From: Herbaspirillum sp. RV1423
Lineage (GTDB): Bacteria; Pseudomonadota; Gammaproteobacteria; Burkholderiales; Burkholderiaceae_D
Length of the DNA stretch: 64,000 nt
NCBI RefSeq assembly: GCF_000577615.1
Contig: NZ_CBXX010000013.1
Coordinates: 62,001-126,000 of the forward strand
Direction of reading: 5' to 3'
Shown: piece after piece, positions 9,682 to 20,300 of the stretch
Numbering within the stretch: position 1 is the stretch's first letter
How the letters are laid out: every line of letters begins with the position of its first letter
Notes under the pieces: model-generated
Seen by the model: only the letters and a program-made list of their open reading frames with translations
Told to the model about the DNA's origin: nothing
The model's database searches: none
Position numbers and translations under genes: made by a program

Positions 9682-10565
9682 TGAGCCGCCTGATCACCAG
9701 CATCATCGTTGCCGTCATCGCCATCTGGCTGGTGTCGTCAACCATTTTCGTCGTCGAACAGCGTCAGTCGGCCATCGTCTTCGCCCTCGGCGAAGTCAAG
9801 CAAGTGGTGACCGAGCCGGGTCTGCATTTCAAGTTGCCGCCGCCGTTCCAGAATGTGATCTATCTCGACAAGCGCATCCAGACCTTGGATACGCCTGATG
9901 CTGACCGTTTTATCACGGCAGAGAAGAAGAACGTCCTGGTGGACTCCTTCGTCAAGTGGCGCATCGTTGATCCTCGCCTGTATTTCATCAGCTTCGGCGG
10001 CGATGACCGTCGTGCGCAAGACCGTCTGTCGCAGATCGTCAAGGCGGCGCTCAATGAAGAAATTACCAAGCGTACCGTGCGCGAAGTGATTTCCGGCGAG
10101 CGCGGCAAAGTGATGGACGCGATCCAGCGCAAAGTCGCCACTGAGGCCAAGCAGATCGGCGCCGAAATCATTGACGTCCGACTGCGCCGGGTTGATTATG
10201 TCGAGCAGATCAACAATTCCGTCTATGAGCGCATGAAGTCCGAGCGCGCCCGCGTGGCCAATGAACTGCGCTCCACCGGTGCGGCAGAGTCGGAAAAAAT
10301 CCGCGCCGATGCGGATCGCCAGCGTGTCGTGATCCTGGCGGAAGCTTACCGCGATGCCGAAAAGATCCGCGGCGCCGGTGATGCCAAGGCCTCCCAGATT
10401 TATGCGCAGGCATTCGGCCAGAATCCTGAATTCTTCAAGTTCTACCGTAGCCTTGAGGCATACCGTGCGAGCTTCAAGAACCGGCACGATTTGATGGTAG
10501 TGGACCCCAATTCCGAATTCTTCAAATATTTCAAGGGCGTAGGAGGCGTCAGCGCCAAGAAATAG
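9681..10565 (+). CDS. hflC: FtsH protease modulator HflC
   Basis: 294 residues. An N-terminal signal anchor (MSRLITSIIVAVIAIWLVSS) is followed by an SPFH/band-7 domain (VEQRQSAIVFALGEVKQV) and a charged helical region ending near the C terminus with the typical FYRSLEAYRASF segment. It is the partner of HflK. It starts on the last base of hflK. About 240 bp without a convincing gene separate it from hisZ. Confidence 0.97.
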   Translation: MSRLITSIIVAVIAIWLVSSTIFVVEQRQSAIVFALGEVKQVVTEPGLHFKLPPPFQNVIYLDKRIQTLDTPDADRFITAEKKNVLVDSFVKWRIVDPRLYFISFGGDDRRAQDRLSQIVKAALNEEITKRTVREVISGERGKVMDAIQRKVATEAKQIGAEIIDVRLRRVDYVEQINNSVYERMKSERARVANELRSTGAAESEKIRADADRQRVVILAEAYRDAEKIRGAGDAKASQIYAQAFGQNPEFFKFYRSLEAYRASFKNRHDLMVVDPNSEFFKYFKGVGGVSAKK

Positions 10566-10804
10566 AGCATGGGAAGATCGTGATATAACAGAAGTTCGGG
10601 GTTCAAGGGGTTCAGAGAACCCAGGAATGGATGCCGCTGGTTCGAGGGTATCCTTCTGTTTTTTGTTGCTCTGGTATTTCTTTCGAGTATTTGTTTCCCC
10701 AACATTGACGCAGTTTCCATCAGGCATACGCTTCTTCGGACGCGTGTGCCTTGCTGCGTGTGGTGGGGGTTTGGTTCAGACATATTTTTGGATTGAATTG
10801 TGTT

Positions 10805-11956
10805 ATGCCTAACTGGCTTCTTCCTGAAAACATTGCCGACGTCTTGCCGTCCGAAGCGCGCAAGATTGAAGAGTTGCGCCGCAGCATGCTCGACAATTTC
10901 CGATTGTACGGCTACGAGATGGTCATGCCGCCGCTGCTCGAATATCTGGAGTCGCTGCTGACCGGCGCCGGGCAGGACACCGACCTGCGCACCTTCAAGC
11001 TGGTGGATCAGTTGTCGGGACGTACGCTGGGTATTCGCGCCGACATGACCACGCAAGTGGCGCGCATTGACGCCCATTTGCTCAATCGCGATTCCGTTAC
11101 GCGCCTGTGCTATGCCGGCAGCGTGCTGCATACGCGTCCATCTGGTTTGCACGCCACGCGCGAACCGCTGCAGATCGGCGCCGAGATATATGGTCACGCT
11201 GGTCTCGAAGCCGATGCTGAAATCCAGGAACTGGCGCTGGCGTCGCTGGCGCTGGCCGGTATCGACAAGGTGCGCCTGGATCTGTGTCACGTCGGCGTGC
11301 TGCGCGCAATCATCGCCAAGGATGAGAAGGCGAGCAAGCAGGCCGCACAATTGTTCGGCTTGCTGGAAGCCAAGGATATTCCCGGTCTGCAGGTCGTGAC
11401 GAAAGATTATCTGCCGACTACGCGCGACGCCTTGCTGGCGCTGCCCGGCCTGTATGGCGACATCGATGTTGTCGCCAAGGCGCGCAAGGTCTTGCCGTCA
11501 ATGCCCGGCATCGCCCAGGCGCTGGACGAACTGCAGTCGCTGGCGCGACTGGCGGGCGAAGCCAATGTCACCGTCGATCTGGCCGACTTGCGCGGCTACC
11601 ATTATCACAGTGGCGTGATGTTTGCGGCGTATGTGCCGGGCCTGCCCAATGCGGTGGTGCGTGGCGGCCGTTACGACCACGTCGGCGAAGCATTCGGACG
11701 CGCCCGTCCAGCGACCGGTTTTTCCATGGATTTGCGCGAACTGGCCCGTCTGATGCCGGGTGCGGAAAGAAAGCGCGCAATTCGCGCGCCATGGGGTACC
11801 GAGGCCGGTTTGCGTGAGAAAATAGCGGAATTGCGCCAGGCCGGAGAAATTGTCATTCAAAGTCTCCCGGGACACGAGAACGACCAGGACGAGTTCGACT
11901 GCGATCGCGCAGTGGAGCTCAGCAATGGAAATTGGATTATCAAAAATTTGGGTTAA
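10805..11956 (+). CDS. hisZ: ATP phosphoribosyltransferase regulatory subunit HisZ
   Basis: 383 residues. A histidyl-tRNA-synthetase-like catalytic fold without the anticodon-binding domain: [20 protein letters not shown], then [14 protein letters not shown] and [13 protein letters not shown]. HisZ pairs with the short form of HisG to catalyse the first step of histidine synthesis and give feedback inhibition. The ATG at 10805 was chosen over an upstream in-frame start at 10751 because it gives the typical N terminus. It stands next to purA (3 bp apart), the usual betaproteobacterial location. Confidence 0.93.
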   Translation: MPNWLLPENIADVLPSEARKIEELRRSMLDNFRLYGYEMVMPPLLEYLESLLTGAGQDTDLRTFKLVDQLSGRTLGIRADMTTQVARIDAHLLNRDSVTRLCYAGSVLHTRPSGLHATREPLQIGAEIYGHAGLEADAEIQELALASLALAGIDKVRLDLCHVGVLRAIIAKDEKASKQAAQLFGLLEAKDIPGLQVVTKDYLPTTRDALLALPGLYGDIDVVAKARKVLPSMPGIAQALDELQSLARLAGEANVTVDLADLRGYHYHSGVMFAAYVPGLPNAVVRGGRYDHVGEAFGRARPATGFSMDLRELARLMPGAERKRAIRAPWGTEAGLREKIAELRQAGEIVIQSLPGHENDQDEFDCDRAVELSNGNWIIKNLG

Positions 11957-13273
<1,317 letters not shown>

Positions 13274-13311
13274 TTCGGCAAAAGCAATTCTGTACGACGA
13301 GCATCAGAAAA

Positions 13312-13848
13312 ATGAAAATATCCGACGACAAAGACCTGTGGGTCTCCTGGGATGATTACAACCGCAGCATTGAAAAGCTGGCCCTGAAAGTGTTCGAGTC
13401 GGGCTGGCAGTTCGATCAGGTCCTGTGCCTGGCGCGCGGCGGCCTGCGTCCCGGCGACGTATTCTCGCGCATCTTCGACGTGCCGCTGGCGATCCTGTCC
13501 ACCAGTTCTTACCGCGAAGCGGCCGGCACCATTCGCAGCAGCCTGGACATCGCCAAATACATCACCATCACCAAGGGCAGCCTGTCGGGCCGCGTCTTGC
13601 TGGTGGATGACCTGGTGGATTCCGGTGTGACGCTGCAGAAGGTGCAACTACACCTGAAGGAGCATTATCCGGCCGTGACCGAGATCAAATCGGCCGTGTT
13701 GTGGTGGAAGGCCTGCTCGATCATCGAGCCGGATTACCATCTCGACTACCTGCCGACCAATCCGTGGATCCATCAGCCGTTTGAGGACTACGACGGCCTC
13801 GGCCCGCATCAGTTGGCGGCATGGGTCAAGAAGGGCGAGTCGAAGTAA
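13312..13848 (+). CDS. Purine-type phosphoribosyltransferase
   Basis: 178 residues. The type I PRTase fold is shown by the PRPP-binding loop VLLVDDLVDSGVTL (about residues 97-110) and an N-terminal CLARGGLRPGD segment. It is most like xanthine/guanine or hypoxanthine phosphoribosyltransferases of betaproteobacteria, which salvage free bases to nucleotides; substrate choice cannot be read from the sequence. Its position directly after purA and before a strong terminator fits a purine role and makes it the last gene of this transcription unit. Confidence 0.85.
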   Translation: MKISDDKDLWVSWDDYNRSIEKLALKVFESGWQFDQVLCLARGGLRPGDVFSRIFDVPLAILSTSSYREAAGTIRSSLDIAKYITITKGSLSGRVLLVDDLVDSGVTLQKVQLHLKEHYPAVTEIKSAVLWWKACSIIEPDYHLDYLPTNPWIHQPFEDYDGLGPHQLAAWVKKGESK

Positions 13849-13873
13849 TTTGGTGTTTCTTGCGCCGCAAATG

Positions 13874-13908
13874 AAAAGAGCTTACGCATCGGCGTAAGCT
13901 CTTTTTTT
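13874..13908 (+). terminator. Rho-independent terminator after the PRTase gene
   Basis: A perfect 14-bp stem (AAAAGAGCTTACGC paired with GCGTAAGCTCTTTT) with a 4-nt loop ATCG, followed by a run of T. The A-run at its left end means it can also act on the - strand and end the convergent reductase gene. Confidence 0.93.
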
Positions 13909-13937
13909 ATGCTCAAGGCCGGCGCTCCGGTAGGGCG

Positions 13938-14993
13938 TCAGGGAATCACCTTGCGCCGGCGGAAATCGTCGAAGATGTCCATGAACATGCGTTCCGTCTC
14001 GACATATTCATGGAAACCGAAGCGGCGCGCCTTGGAGCTGTCTCCGAACATGTCGTAATCCCACGAGAAGACGAAGTCGCTGAACTCCCATGACGACAAA
14101 TCTGTAAAGCTGTGCGGAGCGAGGCCATGCTTTCCGGCGATCTGTTTCCACAGATCGGCCTTGTCGGCCATCACGCTCGTCAACGATAACGGCAGCGGCG
14201 GCGCCGCTTCCAGATCGAAGTAGCGGGCGATTTTCGGCCACATTTCGCTCCAGCGGAACAGGTCGCCGTTGCCGATGTTGAAAGCCTCATTCGCGCAGCG
14301 CGGATCGGTCGCCGCCCATGCCGTCGCCTTGGCCAGCAGGCCGGCATCGGTCATTTCCAGCAGCTTGTCGTAAGAGCCAGGTTTGCCGGGAAAGCGCAGC
14401 GGCAGTCCCAGTTCTTTCGACATCGAGGCGTACACCGCAATCGCCAGCGCCAGGTTCATTGGATTGCCCAGCGCAAAACCGCCGACCACCGCCGGACGTA
14501 TGCCCGACCAGCTCCACGGCTTGCCCTGTTGGCGGTTCTCCAGATAGGTCTGCTGGTCGAACATGAATTCCGGCGGCATGAAATGCGCATCGGTCTCGCG
14601 CGCCGGCGTCTTGAAGGGACCGAGGTGGCCGCCGTAGACCTTGTAACCCTGCATCAGGCTGACGTGCTGCAAGTTGCCGGCGACAGGTTCGATGCTTTCC
14701 AGCGTATTGACCAGCATCGCCAGATTCGGCGCCACCAGCTCGGCCCAGGTCGGGCGGTGCTGGTAGGCGGCGTAGAAAATGTGCGTGACTTGTCGCAGGC
14801 CGCCCAGTTTGGCGCGGGCATCTTCCTTGTCGAGCAGGTCCACCGCGATGTGCTGCGTGCGGCCGGCCGACTCGCCGCCGCGGCGCGACAGGCCGACGAC
14901 GTTCCAGTCGTCCTGATCGCGCAGATGAGCGATCAGGTTGCAGCCGATAACGCCTTGGGCGCCGACCACCAGGGCGACTTTTTGCGTGTCCAT
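13938..14993 (-). CDS. PRISE-like SDR oxidoreductase (progesterone 5-beta-reductase/iridoid synthase family)
   Basis: 351 residues. The N-terminal Rossmann motif GAQGVIG (residues 11-17) binds NAD(P)H. The pattern VTHIFYAAY, then LQHVSLMQGYKVYGG, GNPMNLALAIAVYASMSKEL and NEAFNIGNGDLFRW matches the PRISE group of 5-beta-reductases, which reduce activated double bonds. The catalytic lysine equivalent is K118. At the place of the catalytic tyrosine of plant enzymes (in NFYY) this protein has EFMF, so the Tyr is Phe (F145). This may mark a subfamily with different chemistry. The gene lies 28 bp downstream of the MFS exporter on the same strand, probably in one operon. The substrate is unknown. 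Confidence 0.8.
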   Translation of the reverse strand: MDTQKVALVVGAQGVIGCNLIAHLRDQDDWNVVGLSRRGGESAGRTQHIAVDLLDKEDARAKLGGLRQVTHIFYAAYQHRPTWAELVAPNLAMLVNTLESIEPVAGNLQHVSLMQGYKVYGGHLGPFKTPARETDAHFMPPEFMFDQQTYLENRQQGKPWSWSGIRPAVVGGFALGNPMNLALAIAVYASMSKELGLPLRFPGKPGSYDKLLEMTDAGLLAKATAWAATDPRCANEAFNIGNGDLFRWSEMWPKIARYFDLEAAPPLPLSLTSVMADKADLWKQIAGKHGLAPHSFTDLSSWEFSDFVFSWDYDMFGDSSKARRFGFHEYVETERMFMDIFDDFRRRKVIP

Positions 14994-15021
14994 GGCAGAT
15001 GCTCAGATTGGTCGGATGGAT

Positions 15022-16206
15022 TTAACAGACTTCGCCGACGGTACTGAGTCTGGATGCCGCCGCCGTTTTGCGATCGAGCTTCCAACTGATCAGCGCTACC
15101 ACCAGTCCGCCGGCGGTGATCAGCGCTGCAACCAGCGCCACGGCGTTGAGGCCGGGGCCGTGGTCGATGGTGACGCCGCCCAGCCATGCGCCCAGCGCGT
15201 TGCCGAGATTGAAGGCGGCGATATTCACGGACGACGCCAGGTTGGGCGCGCCGGCGGCTTTTTCCAGCACGCGCATTTGGAGCGGCGGCACGGTGGCGAA
15301 GGCGGCGGCGCCGAGCAGGCCGACGGTGATCACGGCAGCCAGCTTGTAATGGCTGGTGAACGAGAACAGCACCAGCACGCCGGCCAGCAGCACCAGGCTC
15401 GTCACGAGGGTGGGCATCAGGTACTTGTCGGCGAATTTGCCTCCCAGCAGGTTGCCGCCCACCAGGCCGACACCGAACAGCAACAGGATCGGCGACACTG
15501 CGCCAGGCTGAAAGCCGGTGATGTCGGTCAGGATAGGCGCGATATAGGTGAAGGCCGCGAACACGCCGCCAAAGCCCAACACCGTCATCAACAGGCCCAG
15601 CAACACTTGCGGGCGGCCTAGCACGCGCAGTTCGCTGCTGAAGTCGGCATCTTGTCTGGCATCCGAACGTGGCACCAGATAGGCGGTCGCCAGCAAGGCG
15701 ACCACGCCGATGGCGCTGACTGCCCAGAATGTCGAACGCCAGCCGTAAGCCTGGCCCAGCCAAGTGCCGAAAGGCACGCCCAGCACGTTGGCCACGGTCA
15801 GGCCGGTGAACATCAGGGCAATCGCCGAAGCCTGTTTTTCCTTGGCGACCAGGCTGGTGGCGACTACCGAACCGACGCCGAAGAAAGCGCCGTGCGAGAA
15901 CGAAGCAACGATGCGAGAAATCATCAACACGGTGTAATCTGGCGCCAGCGCACAACCGAGGTTGCCGATGACGAACAGCACCATCAGGCCGACCAGCAAG
16001 GTCTTGCGCGGCAGTTTGCCGGTGGTGGCGGTGACCAGCGGTGCGCCGACGAACACGCCGAGCGCGTAGCCGGTCACCAGCAGCCCGGCCGATGACAGGG
16101 TTGTCCCCAGATTGGCGGCGACTTCGGGCAACAGGCCCATGATGACGAATTCCGTGGTTCCTATCGCGAACGCGCTGATGGCCAGCGCCCATAAAGCAAT
16201 CGGCAT
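15022..16206 (-). CDS. MFS transporter, AraJ/YdhP-like exporter
   Basis: 394 residues from the ATG at 16206, which has an AAAGGGAG ribosome-binding site; the frame stays open further upstream but that stretch is not protein-like. About 12 membrane spans are visible. The N terminus ALWALAISAFAIGTTEFVIMG and the segment SHGAFFGVGSVVA are typical of the drug:H+ antiporter-1 group that includes AraJ, YdhP and arabinose efflux permeases. It probably exports a small molecule from the cytoplasm. It is divergent from a LysR regulator 101 bp away, the common regulator-target arrangement. Confidence 0.88.
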   Translation of the reverse strand: MPIALWALAISAFAIGTTEFVIMGLLPEVAANLGTTLSSAGLLVTGYALGVFVGAPLVTATTGKLPRKTLLVGLMVLFVIGNLGCALAPDYTVLMISRIVASFSHGAFFGVGSVVATSLVAKEKQASAIALMFTGLTVANVLGVPFGTWLGQAYGWRSTFWAVSAIGVVALLATAYLVPRSDARQDADFSSELRVLGRPQVLLGLLMTVLGFGGVFAAFTYIAPILTDITGFQPGAVSPILLLFGVGLVGGNLLGGKFADKYLMPTLVTSLVLLAGVLVLFSFTSHYKLAAVITVGLLGAAAFATVPPLQMRVLEKAAGAPNLASSVNIAAFNLGNALGAWLGGVTIDHGPGLNAVALVAALITAGGLVVALISWKLDRKTAAASRLSTVGEVC

Positions 16207-16307
16207 GATGCACACTCCCTTTAATGATTGACAGGGGGCATTGTGAGGCTTAAGTTTGTTGAGAAAAATACCGTTAAAATCAAAAAATATTTGAATCGGA
16301 GTCAATA
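16207..16307. promoter_or_regulatory. Divergent promoter region between MFS exporter and LysR gene
   Basis: 101 bp, clearly AT-richer than the flanking genes. It carries a dyad TTGA-N17-TCAA (about 16258-16282) that could be a LysR binding site, and a GGAG ribosome-binding site for the + strand gene. The operator role is inferred from gene arrangement; no experimental motif is known to me for this regulator. Confidence 0.4.
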
Positions 16308-17189
16308 ATGACCATGCAATCGGATGAAATGCGCATATTTATCGCCGTGGTCGAGGCCGGCAGCCTGAGTGCTGCCGCCGAAGTGCTGGAGCAGACCACC
16401 TCGGGCGTCAGTCGGGCGCTGACCAGGCTGGAAGAGAAGCTCGGCACCAGCCTGCTGACGCGCACTACGCGCCGCATGGAATTGACCGAAGAAGGGCAGG
16501 TATTCCTCGAACAGGCGCGCGAGATCGTCGCGGCCATGGAACAGGCGGAAGAGTCGATCCGCATCCGCAGCCAGAAACCGGTCGGCAAGCTGCGCGTCGA
16601 CGCCTCGGTACCGTTCATGCTGCACTGTATCGTCCCGCATGTCGGCGCCTTCCGCGAAGCTTATCCCGATATCGAACTCGACCTGACCACCAATGACCGC
16701 TTCATCGATCTGGTCGAGCAGCGCACCGACATTGCCATCCGTATCGGTGAATTGCAGGATTCGACCTTGCACGCCAAGCCGCTGAGCTCGGCCCGGCTGC
16801 AATTGCTGGCCAGTCCGGACTACCTGCGTCGCCACGGCACGCCAAAGACGGTCAAGGATCTCGACAAGCACCAACTGATCGGTTTCACTCAGCCGGAAGG
16901 CCTGAACCATTGGCCGCTGCAACATGAAGACGGCGATCGTTACCCGATCAAGCCGGCGTTTCGCGCCTCCAGCGGCGAGACCATCCGCCAGTTGGCATTG
17001 CATGGGCAAGGCATCGTCTGCCTGTCCAACTTCATGTCCGATGCCGATGTCGAAGCGGGCCGGCTGGTGCGGGTGCTGGAAAAATCGCACACTGCATTCC
17101 GACAGAAAATCCATGCGGTGTACTACCGGAATACGCAGATTTCCCGGCGTATCAGTTGCTTCCTCGATTTTCTTCAGTGCAAACTTTGA
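16308..17189 (+). CDS. LysR-family transcriptional regulator
   Basis: 293 residues. The N-terminal winged helix-turn-helix (residues 6-65; VVEAGSLSAAAEVLEQTTSGVS, RLEEKLGTSLLTRTTRRMELTEEG) and the periplasmic-binding-like effector domain (residues 90-290) are both present. The sequence LRVDASVPFMLHCIVPHVGAF places it in the CrgA/YafC-like group common in Burkholderiales. Its divergent position suggests that it controls the MFS-reductase pair on the other strand. The start is the first of three close in-frame ATG codons and has GGAG 6 nt upstream. Confidence 0.92.
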   Translation: MTMQSDEMRIFIAVVEAGSLSAAAEVLEQTTSGVSRALTRLEEKLGTSLLTRTTRRMELTEEGQVFLEQAREIVAAMEQAEESIRIRSQKPVGKLRVDASVPFMLHCIVPHVGAFREAYPDIELDLTTNDRFIDLVEQRTDIAIRIGELQDSTLHAKPLSSARLQLLASPDYLRRHGTPKTVKDLDKHQLIGFTQPEGLNHWPLQHEDGDRYPIKPAFRASSGETIRQLALHGQGIVCLSNFMSDADVEAGRLVRVLEKSHTAFRQKIHAVYYRNTQISRRISCFLDFLQCKL

Positions 17190-17319
17190 TGTATCGCGAA
17201 GCCGGAGAAGTCAAAGCGAACCAATAACCGTAAGCCGGGTCTGGAGCAAGGCGCCATGATTTTGACGGCGCTCGTAACGGCACTGAGCCTCAAACGAAAA
17301 ATAATGTAGCGGAGCGAGC

Positions 17320-20300
17320 ATGCATCTGATTTCCCGTACTGCGTATCTGACCTCTTTACTGGCGCTCGCAACGAGCCTGATTGCGGGACTGATACAGCCG
17401 TCCGCCGCGCATGCGGCCGGCGTCGCGGGCTTTTCCCCGCAAGGCGAGGTCGCGAAGATCCGTCAGGCGCGCGCAACATTTTCCGAAGAGATGGTCAAGT
17501 TCGGCGATCCCAAGGCGGCTGCGCCTTTCGATATCGATTGTCCGGTCGCGGGTACCTCGCGCTGGGCTGACGGCAAGAACTGGGTCTATGATTTTGAGCG
17601 CGACCTGCCGCCGGGAACGCGCTGCGCATTCACGCTCAAACCTGGCGTCAAAACCACGGCCGGCGCCGCGCTGACCGGTCGCAGCATGTTCCGCTTCAAC
17701 ACCGGCGGTCCGGCGGTCGTGCGGCAATTGCCGAACGGCGGCAATATCGAGGAAGAGCAAGCCTTCATCCTGTTCCAGAACGGTCCCGCCAATGCCGACA
17801 CCGTGCGCGAACATCTGTATTGCGAAGCTGAAGGCGTGCATGAACGGATCCCCGTCAAATTTGCCAGCGAGGCCATGCGCAAGGATCTGCTCCAGCAGTT
17901 CGCCAAAAAAATCGATCCGGCGCTGGTGACGATCGTCCAATGCCGGCAGCGCCTGCCCAACGACGCCGCCGTCAGGCTGACCTGGGATAAGGGTATCGCC
18001 ACGCCGTCGGGCATCGTCACGACGACTGCGCAGACCTTCAAGTTCCATGTGCGTCCGGAATTCTCGGCCAGTCTCAGTTGCGAGCGCGAGAACGCCAATG
18101 CGGCGTGTTCGCCGATCTTGCCGATGACCCTGTCTTTTTCGGCGCCGGTGCCGCGCAAGCTGGCCGAGGCGGTCGAATTGAAGAGCGCCAGCGGCAAGCT
18201 CAAGCCTTTTTTTGAAAAAGGCGACGCCAGCGAGACCGTGCACAGCCTGACCTTCAGGCCGCCGTTTGCGGAAAATGCGGAATTCACGATCAGCCTGCCA
18301 TCCGGTTTCAAGGATGAAAGCGGGCGACCGCTCGTCAATGCCGCGATGTTCCCGCTCAAGTCGCGCACGGCCGGCTATCCGCCGCTGGCGAAGTTTCCCG
18401 CGGCGCCGTTCGGCATCATCGAGCTGAACGCCGATCCCACCTTGCCGGTGACGCTGCGCCGGGTCGAAGCCAATTTGCTGGTCCGCGGCGTCGACGGCAA
18501 GGCCTTGCCTGGCAAGGTGGCCAATCTCAAGGTCGACGATGACAAAGGCGTCATCGCCTGGCTCACGCGCCTGAACCGTTACCACGAACGTTGGGGCAAT
18601 CCCGACAAGAAGGCCATCGATTCGCGCGCCGTCGGTTTGCTGGCGAAGGAACCAGGCGTGAAAATGCTGGACTTGCCGGCATTGACAGAGGCCAGGGACG
18701 GCGAACGTCCGTTTGAAGTCGTCGGCATTCCGCTCCGGGACCCGGGCTTTTATGTGGTCGAGCTGGCGTCGCAAAAACTCGGCGCCTCGCTGCTCGGCAA
18801 GCCGGCGCCGATGTATGTACGCACCAGTGCGCTGGTCACCAACCTGTCGGTACATGTCAAGACCGGACGCGAAAATAGCGCCGTGTGGGTGACCACGCTG
18901 GATACTGCCAGACCGGTGGCCGATGCCGACGTGCGTATTTCCAATTGCAGGGGCGAAGAGCTGTGGCGCGGCAAGACCGGCGCTACTGGCGTGGCGATGG
19001 TCGCCAGGCGCATCGAGGATGTGTGCGCCAGCGGCAAGACCGAGGACGGCGCCATCGGCGGCCTGTTCGTCAGCGCGCGCAAAACCGACGACAAGGGACG
19101 CGCCGACATGGCGTTTGCATTGACGTCGTGGAACGAAGGCATCGAGTCGTGGCGCTTCAACTTGCCGACGGATCGTTCGGACAATGCCACCGCGCGCGCG
19201 CATACGATCTTCGATCGGACGCTGTTCCGCGCCGGCGAGACGGTGTCGATGAAGCATATGTTCCGCCTGGAAGACATGAACGGCTTTGCCTTGGCGGGCA
19301 AGGGCAAGTTGCCGGGGCGCGTGCGCATCATCCACCAAGGGAGCGGCCAGGAGTTTCAGTTTCCGTTGGTCTGGCGCGGGCAGAAATCCGCCGAGACGGT
19401 CTTTGCGATTCCCAAGGATGCCAAGCTGGGAAGTTACGATGTGATGCTCGACAGCGGCAAGGTCAAGAGCGGCGACGAGGCGGGCGCGGCGACGGAAGAC
19501 GGCGATTACGGTCCGGGCAGTTACGGCACCGGCAGTTTCCGGGTGGAAGAGTTTCGTCTGCCGCTGATGCAGGGACGCATCACGCCGGTGCTCGCCGGCA
19601 AGGGCAGCCTGGTGGCGCCGAAAGAGCTGCCGCTCGACGTGCAGCTCAATTATCTGAACGGCGGCGGCGCATCGGGGCAGGCGGTGCGCATTACCAGCCT
19701 GATGCGTCCTAAGGACGTGAGCTTTCCGGCATATGAAGGCTATTCCTTCGACGCAGGCAGTTATGGCGGCTACGACGGCGAGAATGGCAGCGGCGGCAAC
19801 GGCCAGAATGACGACCAGAAAATCGTCGCCGACAAATTGCCGGTGACGCTGGACAAGACCGGCGCCGGTCGCACCACGATCAAATCCTTGCCGGCGGTGA
19901 AGACGCCGCGCGAACTGCTGACCGAAATGACCTACAGCGATCCCAACGGCGAGATCCAGACCATCTCCAATGTCACCTCGCTGTGGCCGTCGGCGGTGAT
20001 CGTCGGCATCAAGGCCGGCAATTGGGTCTCGGTGAAAAAGAAACTGGCGCTGAGCATGGTGGTGCTGAACGCCGCAGGACAGCCGCAAGCCGACGTGCCG
20101 ATCGAAGTGAGCGCCGAGGCGAAACAGACCAACTCGCATCGCAAGCGCATGGTAGGCGGTTTCTACGCCTATGAAAACGTCAAGTCGTCGCAGAACCTCG
20201 GCACGCTATGCACGGGCAAGACCGACAAGCATGGCGTACTGATTTGCGAAGCGTCCTTGTCCGAGGCCGGCAACGTCGAACTGACGGCGATGGCAAAGGA

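Noticed and set aside
10627..10812. Open frame between hflC and hisZ that could be the small DUF2065 gene often found there
   Set aside because: The translated product is Phe/Cys-rich, lacks the DUF2065 pattern, has no ribosome-binding site and overlaps the hisZ start.
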